This document shows, in pieces, positions 50,843 to 57,169 of a DNA stretch of 64,000 nt. The notes under the pieces are model-generated. The model was not told the origin of the DNA and did no database searches. It saw nothing but the letters and a program-made list of their open reading frames with translations. Every line of letters begins with the position of its first letter. Position 1 is the first letter of the stretch. The position numbers were made by a program, and so were the translations under genes. The DNA lies in contig JAVVDU010000001.1 of the NCBI GenBank assembly GCA_032251515.1, positions 62,001-126,000 on the forward strand, written 5' to 3'. Source of the stretch: Carthagonibacter sp032251515. GTDB taxonomy: Bacteria > Gemmatimonadota > Gemmatimonadetes > Palauibacterales > Palauibacteraceae.

Positions 50843-51624
50843 TCTTCCTCCCCATCCGCACGGTTCACGTCCGTGACGCGCTCCCGCAGATCGCTCACCA
50901 CCGCGAGGGCGGCGAGCGCCGCGGTCTCGAAGCGCAGGGTCGTCGGCCCGAGCCGCGCCGGTCGGACGCGGGCCGCCCGGCAGGCGGCCCGCTCCTCCGG
51001 GTCGAGTCCGCCTTCCGGTCCGCACAGCAACCGCAGCGCACGCCTCCCGTCCCAGTCCGCGAGCACGGCTCCCAGCGGAGGGCCGTCGCGGTCCAGCAGC
51101 AGCGAGCCGACCTCATCGTCCGCCACGCCGGCGAGGAAGGTCTCCAGCTCGCGGACGGGGCCGAAGCGTGGCAGCCAGCCGCCCCCGCTCTGCTTCAGCG
51201 CCGCCGTGGCCCTGCGGCCTGCCTTGTCCCAGAACGACGCCGTGCGCGCCGCATCGGCGACGGAGCGGGAGCGGCGGGTCTCGAGCGGCTGGATCGCCGT
51301 CACGCCGACTTCCGTGGCCTTCTCGACCAGCCACAGCATGTGGGCCTTGCCGCCCACCGCCGGGCACAGTTCGACGGGCAGCGGCGCCGGAACCGGGAGG
51401 GGACCGAGAAGCACGACGTCCCGGCCGCCGACGTCTTCGGTACCGAGCCGGGCCCGCACCCGTCGTCCGCGTCCATCGATGAGGGCCACCTCGGCGCCGT
51501 CTGCCAGCCGCAGCGCCCGTACGTGCCGGGCCTCTTCCCGGTCCAGGCGAACGGTCTCTCCGGGGGCCCGTGATTCCAGGTCGGGCGAGAACAGGGCCGG
51601 CAGCGACGTGTCTTCCGAACGCAT
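50839..51624 (-). CDS. rsmE: 16S rRNA (uracil1498-N3)-methyltransferase RsmE
   Basis: The 261-residue SPOUT methyltransferase has an N-terminal PUA-like domain (LDREEARHVRALRLADGAEV) and the knotted SAM domain with GGKAHMLWLVEKATEVGV, ETRRSRSVADAART, LLCGPEGGLDPEE and LRFETAALAALAVV. It methylates U1498 in the 30S decoding region. It opens a minus-strand run of thirteen genes. The ATG has no strong ribosome site; an inverted repeat lies about 45 bases upstream. Confidence 0.94.
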   Translation of the reverse strand: MRSEDTSLPALFSPDLESRAPGETVRLDREEARHVRALRLADGAEVALIDGRGRRVRARLGTEDVGGRDVVLLGPLPVPAPLPVELCPAVGGKAHMLWLVEKATEVGVTAIQPLETRRSRSVADAARTASFWDKAGRRATAALKQSGGGWLPRFGPVRELETFLAGVADDEVGSLLLDRDGPPLGAVLADWDGRRALRLLCGPEGGLDPEERAACRAARVRPARLGPTTLRFETAALAALAVVSDLRERVTDVNRADGEEE

Positions 51625-51668
51625 GGCCCGGAATGTGCTCCGATGGCGCGCGGCGGCGCCACCCCGGC

Positions 51669-51697
51669 CGGGTGCCACCCGGGCCGGGCGGCACCCG
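51669..51697. repeat. inverted repeat in the rsmE upstream gap
   Basis: CGGGTGCC (51669-51676) and GGCACCCG (51690-51697) are perfectly complementary with a 13-base G/C-rich loop. It lies in the divergent gap between rsmE and the 138-residue gene and could be an operator or leader hairpin, or chance in GC-rich DNA. Confidence 0.35.
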
Positions 51698-51773
51698 TGC
51701 GCCCCTTCCCCCGGAGGGCGGCGTGTCGCACTGTAGGACCGGCGCAAGGAGAGGCCCAGCCGAAGGAGGACGG

Positions 51774-52190
51774 ATGAGCGAGACCCCGGAGGGGAGACGG
51801 CTCCGCCTCGCGGACGCCGTGGCGGCGCGCGAGCGCGGGTCGCGCGTGCACATCCGGGTCGCCCTCGCCGATGCCGACGGCACCCACGAGGGCGAAGCGG
51901 CCGGCGTGGGTACGGAGACCGTGGAGCTGCGGCTCGCGGCCGAGGCCACCCTCGCGGCCATTCACGCGGCGATCGGCGCGCCCCGGTTCCGCCTTCTCGG
52001 CATCAAGCTCCTTCACGCCTTCGACGAGGACGTGGTTCTCGCGGTGCTGCGCGACCTCGAGCGCGACGTGGCCGGACGCCTCATCGGGGCCGTCCCGCTG
52101 CGCGGCCGGACGCTCGCCCGGGGGGCCGCGGCCGCTCTCCTGGACGCGACGAACCGCCTCACCTCGGGGACCGGGCCGGACGGCGACTGA
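51774..52190 (+). CDS. hypothetical protein, 138 residues
   Basis: I do not recognise this protein. It is soluble, with the look of an alternating alpha/beta domain: RVHIRVALADADGTHEGEA, VELRLAAEATLAAIHAAIG, FRLLGIKLLHAFDEDVVLAVL, then GRTLARGAAAALLDATNRL. The end resembles a helix that packs in small sensor domains. GGAGGA four bases before the ATG is strong. It is divergent from rsmE and converges on malQ; after removing the artefactual gap the two 3' ends would overlap by about 30 bases. No cysteines or catalytic motif are visible. Confidence 0.6.
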   Translation: MSETPEGRRLRLADAVAARERGSRVHIRVALADADGTHEGEAAGVGTETVELRLAAEATLAAIHAAIGAPRFRLLGIKLLHAFDEDVVLAVLRDLERDVAGRLIGAVPLRGRTLARGAAAALLDATNRLTSGTGPDGD

Positions 52191-52194
52191 CCTC
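52140..52194. repeat. 55-base direct repeat, copy 1, flanking an assembly gap
   Basis: These 55 bases are identical to 52295-52349, and the two copies are separated only by 100 N. The unit covers the end of the 138-residue gene and the end of malQ. Overlap of contig ends at a k-mer length of 55 explains this better than a true duplication. Confidence 0.9.
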
Positions 52195-52294
52195 NNNNNN
52201 NNNNNNNNNNNNNNNNNNNNNNNNNNNNNNNNNNNNNNNNNNNNNNNNNNNNNNNNNNNNNNNNNNNNNNNNNNNNNNNNNNNNNNNNNNNNNN
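52195..52294. other. assembly gap (100 N), probably not real
   Basis: A 100-N placeholder between two copies of the same 55 bases. Merging the copies would remove the gap and 155 positions, and leave both flanking genes complete. Confidence 0.9.
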
Positions 52295-52349
52295 CTGGAC
52301 GCGACGAACCGCCTCACCTCGGGGACCGGGCCGGACGGCGACTGACCTC
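52295..52349. repeat. 55-base direct repeat, copy 2
   Basis: Identical to 52140-52194. In this copy the malQ stop (52314-52316) is read on the minus strand. Confidence 0.9.
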
Positions 52350-54395
52350 ATCCCGGCCGCGCCGCGCGTCGCGCAGGGCCCGCAGCGTCTCCCGCACGGC
52401 GGGCTCGTCCGCGACGTCGGCGAGCGGCAGGGGCAGGCGCCGACGCCAGTTCGGCTCCTCGACTCCCGTCCCCGGACGGTTCTGCGGTTCCCGCACCCCC
52501 AGCAGGTCGTCGAGCGACGCGAGCACCAGCCGCGCCGGGGATCGTCCGAGCATGGCGAGCGCCGGAGCGGGACCATCGGGCAGGAGCGCGTGGAGCCGGG
52601 CAAGACGGCGCAGCCGGCGCTCCCGCAGCCCGTCCACCTCCTCCGGAGGGATTCGGCCCCGCCGGGCCTCCGCCGCGAGGTCGTCCCCCGCCGAAAAGGA
52701 AGGCCACGGTGCCATGTCGTGGGTCCCGAGCACCGCGACGGAGCCTTCCGGCACGGCGGGCAGCGAAGCTCCCTCGTCCGGAAGCGCGAAGCCGAGCACG
52801 AAGGTACGCCGAAAACCGCGGCGCTCCATGAGGTCGCGCACTTCCGGGGGGACGGTGCCCAGGTCCTCGCCGACCACCTCGCACCGCGCCCGGTGCGAGA
52901 CGAGGCGCACCACGGCCGCCAGCTCCTCGGCCGGATACTGCACGTAAACCCCGTCCGTCGCCGGGCGGCCGGCGGGCACCCAGAACAGCCGGTGCAGCCC
53001 CATGACGTGGTCGATGCGCAGGAAGCCCGCGGCGCGCATGGAGAACGCGAGCGCCTCGCGGAACGCCGCGTAGCCGTCCCGCCGCATGGCCTCGGGCCGG
53101 AGAGGCGGGACACCCCATTCCTGGCCGCCGGAGAAGAACGGGTCCGGGGGCGCCCCGACCGAGACCCCCGCGGCGAAGAGATGGGGGTGGCGCCACACGT
53201 CGAACCCTTCCGGGTGCACGCCCACGGGAAAGTCGAGGAGCAGCGAGGTGCCGCCCTCCCGCGCGGCCCGGTCCACCTGGCGCTCCGCCAGCCACTGCGC
53301 GTAGACGTGCACGCGCGCCAGCGCCTCCGGGTCGATCGGACCGCCCGGCGGGCCGGCCGGTCCTCCGGGAGCCTCCACTTCCCGGGCCGCCGCCGCGCGC
53401 GCGGCACGGAACCTGGCGTACGCCCCCACGGTCGGACGGGAGGCCAGGAACCGCCGGAACTCCGTCGAGGCCGGGCCCCGCCCGCGGAAGAACTCCGCCG
53501 CGAGGGGAGCGAGCACCGCGTGCCGTGCCCGGGCGACGCGGTGATAGCCGACCAGCGGCCGGGCCCTCAGCTCGGCGCGCAGCCCCTCCAGCCCGGCCAG
53601 CGCCGCCCGTGCTTCGGGACTCGCCGCGAGCTCCGGGGCGACGGCCGGATCCACGAAGACCTCGTTCCAGTGGAGGCGCGTCACGGGCCGGTACGGCGGA
53701 TACCCGTCCGGCTCGTCGACGAACGTCGCGAGCAGCGGCAGGGTGGCCAGCACGTCGCCTCCCGCCGCCCGGACGAACTCCGACGCCCGACGCAGCCCTT
53801 CGAAGTCGCCGATGCCCCAGTCGCCCGCGTGCCGGATCCCGTACAGCGGGTGGGCGAGCCCCCACAGCGGCTCCTCGCACCCGACCCCGAAGGCCCGCTC
53901 CGGCGCCACCACGAGGTGACAGGTGCCACGGCGGGCTCCGACGCGGGCGTGCAGACGGTGAATGCCGGCGGGCAGGTCCTCTCCGACCTGCAGCCGCCGT
54001 ACCTCCCGTGCAGTCCCTTCCAGGGTGCCGCCACCCGCCAATGACAGGTCCGCCAGGCGGCTCCACCCGCCCGTCACACCTCCGCCCTCGAGGTGCAGCG
54101 TCCACTCGAGACGGCGGCTGGACTCGGCGGCGGGAATGCGGACGGGGACGGTGACGGGCCGCCCGGGCACTCCGGTCCGCACGGGGGGAACGAGGTGATT
54201 CCGGACCTCGAGGCGGCGGGCCCGGAGCGCCGCGGGGGCGTCCTCGGGGCCGAGCAGGGGCGCCCCGAGGGCCCGCAGCACCTCGACGAGGACGTCCGTG
54301 GAAGCGGTCCGTGCGACCCCTTGTATGTCGTGGTAGACGGTCACCACGCCGTGCAGGCGTGCCGCCTCGCGCAGGGCGCGATCCGGAGTCTCGAT
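52314..54395 (-). CDS. malQ: 4-alpha-glucanotransferase (amylomaltase)
   Basis: This GH77 enzyme transfers alpha-1,4-glucan segments in maltodextrin and glycogen metabolism. Seen are GIGDFEGLRRASEF, GYPPYRPVTRL, LRIDHVMGLHRLFWVP (nucleophile Asp in RIDH), GEDLGTVPPEV (acid Glu) and LGTHDMAPWPSF. An N-terminal beta domain of about 130 residues precedes the barrel. The usual start codons give too short an N terminus: conserved ALREAARLHGV lies before the first GTG (54347). ATC at 54395, just after GAGGAGGAGAGG, is the best-placed start (693 residues). Confidence 0.92.
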   Translation of the reverse strand: METPDRALREAARLHGVVTVYHDIQGVARTASTDVLVEVLRALGAPLLGPEDAPAALRARRLEVRNHLVPPVRTGVPGRPVTVPVRIPAAESSRRLEWTLHLEGGGVTGGWSRLADLSLAGGGTLEGTAREVRRLQVGEDLPAGIHRLHARVGARRGTCHLVVAPERAFGVGCEEPLWGLAHPLYGIRHAGDWGIGDFEGLRRASEFVRAAGGDVLATLPLLATFVDEPDGYPPYRPVTRLHWNEVFVDPAVAPELAASPEARAALAGLEGLRAELRARPLVGYHRVARARHAVLAPLAAEFFRGRGPASTEFRRFLASRPTVGAYARFRAARAAAAREVEAPGGPAGPPGGPIDPEALARVHVYAQWLAERQVDRAAREGGTSLLLDFPVGVHPEGFDVWRHPHLFAAGVSVGAPPDPFFSGGQEWGVPPLRPEAMRRDGYAAFREALAFSMRAAGFLRIDHVMGLHRLFWVPAGRPATDGVYVQYPAEELAAVVRLVSHRARCEVVGEDLGTVPPEVRDLMERRGFRRTFVLGFALPDEGASLPAVPEGSVAVLGTHDMAPWPSFSAGDDLAAEARRGRIPPEEVDGLRERRLRRLARLHALLPDGPAPALAMLGRSPARLVLASLDDLLGVREPQNRPGTGVEEPNWRRRLPLPLADVADEPAVRETLRALRDARRGRDEVSRRPARSPR

Positions 54396-54480
54396 GTTCC
54401 TCTCCTCCTCGTCCCGGGATCGAAGCGGCGGCCGGTCCGGTTACCGGTTGGGAATCCGCCGGCAACCTATCGGAGAGGAC

Positions 54481-54520
54481 GGCTCACGGGGAGCCGCCGT
54501 CCGCGGCTCGCGCGGCTCCC
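54481..54520. repeat. nested alternative hairpins between malQ and tkt
   Basis: GGGAGCCGC (54489-54497) pairs perfectly with GCGGCTCCC (54512-54520), while its inner GAGCCGC also pairs with GCGGCTC at 54503-54509, and GAGCC pairs with the earlier GGCTC at 54481-54485. Three mutually exclusive stems share one arm about 100 bases before tkt. No T-tract follows, so it is not a simple terminator. Confidence 0.4.
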
Positions 54521-54616
54521 GCAGCTTCGATAACGTGAGCGCGGCGGTTTCGATCCCTTCGGGACGCCACCGCCGGCCGGCCCGCACACCGGATGGACTC
54601 CGACCAGGGATGGCTG

Positions 54617-56686
54617 ATGAGCAAAGATGCGACCCCCGCCCGTGCGACCGTCGACGCGTCCGGCGAGGACCGTCTCGACAAGATGACCGCAGAGGAGATC
54701 TCGATCCACACGATCCGTACCCTCGCGATCGACGCCGTCCAGGAGGCAAATTCCGGCCATCCCGGGACGCCCATGGCGCTGGCCCCGATCGCGTACCTGC
54801 TCAGCCGGCAGATGCGCTACGACCCGCGGCGGCCCGACTGGCCCGACCGGGACCGGTTCGTGCTGTCCGCCGGACACGCCTCGATGCTGCTGTACGGAAT
54901 GCTGCACCTGTCCGGCTACGACCTGGAGCTCGACGAGCTGCGCCGCTTCCGGCAGTGGGGCAGTCGGACCCCCGGCCACCCGGAGCACGGCCACACGCCC
55001 GGCGTGGAGACCACGACGGGGCCCCTCGGCCAGGGCCTGATGACGGCGGTCGGAATGGCGCTCGCGGAGGCGCACCTCGCGGCGCGCTTCAACCGGCCCG
55101 GCCACGAGATCGTGGATCATCACACGTACGTGGTGGCCAGCGACGGCGACATGATGGAGGGGGCCTCGCACGAGGCGGGATCCCTGGCGGGCCATCTCGG
55201 GCTCGGCAAGCTCGTCGTGCTGTACGACGACAACCGGATCACGATCGACGGGTCCACCGACCTCGCCTTCTCGGACGACACGGCGGGCCGCTTCCGGGCC
55301 TACGGCTGGCACGTCCTCGAGCTGGGGGAGGCGGCCGAGGACCTGCCGGCCCTCGCCGAGGCTCTCGCCGCGGCGCGCGGCGAGCGGGAGCGCCCGTCGC
55401 TGCTCGTCGTCCGCTCGCACATCGGGTTCGGGTCGCCGAATCGGCAGGACACCGCCGCGGCGCACGGAGCGCCGCTCGGCGAGGAGGAGACGCGCCTCAC
55501 CAAGCGGGCCTACGGCTGGCCAGAAGACGCGCGGTTCCTCGTTCCCGAGCGGGCCCGCCGGCACATGGGAGAGGCCGTGGAACGGGGGGCGCGGTTCCGC
55601 GGCGCCTGGGAAGAGCGACTCGCCGCCTACCGGGACGCGTATCCGGAGGAGGCGGCCGGACTGGAAGCCGCCCTCGCCGGACATCTCCCCGCCGGCTGGG
55701 ACGAGGACCTGCCGCGCTTCACGGCGGACGATGGGCCCCTCGCGACCCGCTCCGCCTCCGAGCGCGCGATCCAGCACTTCGCCCCGCGGATTCCCACGCT
55801 GGTCGGCGGCAGCGCCGACCTCACCGCGTCCAACAACACCCGGATACCCGACGGCGGCGACGTGGCGCGCGGCGCCTGGGGCAACCGGAACGTGAACTGG
55901 GGCATCCGGGAGCACGTCATGTGCGCCGCGAGCTCGGGACTGGCGCTGCACGGCGGCGTGCGGCCGTTCGCCGCCACGTTCCTCGTGTTCACCGACTACG
56001 CGCGGCCGGCGATCCGGCTGGCGGCCCTCATGGGTCAGCCGGTGATCTACGTGATGACCCACGACTCGATCGGGCTCGGCCAGGACGGTCCCACGCACCA
56101 GCCTGTCGAGCACGTCGCCTCGCTGCGCGCCATCCCGGGCCTGCGGGTGTTCCGGCCCGCCGACGCCAACGAGACGGTCGCGGCGTGGCGCGCCGCGCTG
56201 GCTCACGACGGCGGGCCCAGCCTGCTCGCCCTCACGCGACAGAAGCTCCCCGTCGTCACGCCGCCGGCCGGCGGTCAGGACGACGGCACGGCGCGGGGGG
56301 CCTACGTGCTGGCCCGGGAGGATGGGACGCGGCCCGACGCGATCCTCATCGCCACCGGGTCGGAGGTGCACCTGGCGCTCGCGGCGCGCGAGGTGCTCGC
56401 CGCGCGCGGCGTGGACGCCCGCGTCGTGAGCATGCCCTGCCAGGAGCTGTTCCGGGCGCAGGACGCGGCGTGGCGGGAGGAGGTTTTGCCCGCGGCGGTC
56501 ACGGCCCGCGTGTCGATCGAGGCGGGCGTGACCCGGGGCTGGCGGGAGTGGACGGGCGCCCGGGGGGTTTCCATCGGGCTGGACCGGTTCGGCGCCAGCG
56601 CCCCGGCCGGTGAGCTGTTCCGCCAGTTCGGCTTCACGCCGCAGGCGGTCGCCGACGCGGCGGCCACGCTGGTCGCGGAGGGCTGA
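54617..56686 (+). CDS. tkt: transketolase
   Basis: The 689-residue TPP enzyme moves two-carbon ketol units in the non-oxidative pentose phosphate pathway. NSGHPGTPMALAPIAY, SAGHASMLLYGMLHLSGY, RTPGHPEHGHTPGVETTTGP, TPP-binding SDGDMMEGASHEAGSLAG and THDSIGLGQDGPTHQPVEH are all present. ATG 54617 aligns with family starts; an in-frame ATG at 54593 is possible, and neither has a strong ribosome site. It leads tkt-rpiB-tal/pgi. Its cofactor is finished by ThiL, encoded at 21944-22966. Confidence 0.96.
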   Translation: MSKDATPARATVDASGEDRLDKMTAEEISIHTIRTLAIDAVQEANSGHPGTPMALAPIAYLLSRQMRYDPRRPDWPDRDRFVLSAGHASMLLYGMLHLSGYDLELDELRRFRQWGSRTPGHPEHGHTPGVETTTGPLGQGLMTAVGMALAEAHLAARFNRPGHEIVDHHTYVVASDGDMMEGASHEAGSLAGHLGLGKLVVLYDDNRITIDGSTDLAFSDDTAGRFRAYGWHVLELGEAAEDLPALAEALAAARGERERPSLLVVRSHIGFGSPNRQDTAAAHGAPLGEEETRLTKRAYGWPEDARFLVPERARRHMGEAVERGARFRGAWEERLAAYRDAYPEEAAGLEAALAGHLPAGWDEDLPRFTADDGPLATRSASERAIQHFAPRIPTLVGGSADLTASNNTRIPDGGDVARGAWGNRNVNWGIREHVMCAASSGLALHGGVRPFAATFLVFTDYARPAIRLAALMGQPVIYVMTHDSIGLGQDGPTHQPVEHVASLRAIPGLRVFRPADANETVAAWRAALAHDGGPSLLALTRQKLPVVTPPAGGQDDGTARGAYVLAREDGTRPDAILIATGSEVHLALAAREVLAARGVDARVVSMPCQELFRAQDAAWREEVLPAAVTARVSIEAGVTRGWREWTGARGVSIGLDRFGASAPAGELFRQFGFTPQAVADAAATLVAEG

Positions 56687-56687
56687 C

Positions 56688-57146
56688 ATGCGGATCGTCA
56701 TCGGCGCGGACCACGCCGGCTGGTCGTACAAGACGAAGCTCGTGCCCGAGCTGCGTGAGGCGGGCCACGACGTGCACGACGTGGGCACCTTCGGACCGGA
56801 ACCGGTCGACTACCCGGACGTGGCCCGGGACGTGGCGGAAGCCGTCGCCCGCGGCGCGGCGGAGCGCGGCATCCTCCTGTGCGGCAGCGCGGTAGGCGTC
56901 TCGGTGACGGCGAACAAGGTGCCCGGCGTGCGGGCGGGGACCTGTCACGACACGTATTCCGCGCGCCAGGGCGTCGAGCACGACGATGCGAACGTGCTCT
57001 GCCTCGGCGAGCGGGTGGTGGGGTTCGCGCTCGCCCGCGACATCGTGCACGCCTTTCTCGACGCCCGGTTCACGGGTGAGGAGCGGCACAGACGGCGGCT
57101 GGACAAGCTGCGCGCCGTGGAGCGCGCGTACCTGCGGGACACCTGA
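56688..57146 (+). CDS. rpiB: ribose-5-phosphate isomerase B
   Basis: The 152-residue enzyme interconverts ribose-5- and ribulose-5-phosphate. IGADHAGWSYK, DYPDVARDVAEAV, the catalytic Cys in LLCGSAVGVSVTANK and HDDANVLCLGERVVG identify the RpiB/LacAB family. It starts one base after the tkt stop codon, giving an operon with transketolase and transaldolase. CGSAVG replaces the more common CGTGIG; this loop binds the phosphate, so a small change in specificity is possible. Confidence 0.93.
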   Translation: MRIVIGADHAGWSYKTKLVPELREAGHDVHDVGTFGPEPVDYPDVARDVAEAVARGAAERGILLCGSAVGVSVTANKVPGVRAGTCHDTYSARQGVEHDDANVLCLGERVVGFALARDIVHAFLDARFTGEERHRRRLDKLRAVERAYLRDT

Positions 57147-57169
57147 GCCACCGGGAGGCGGCGACGGAC

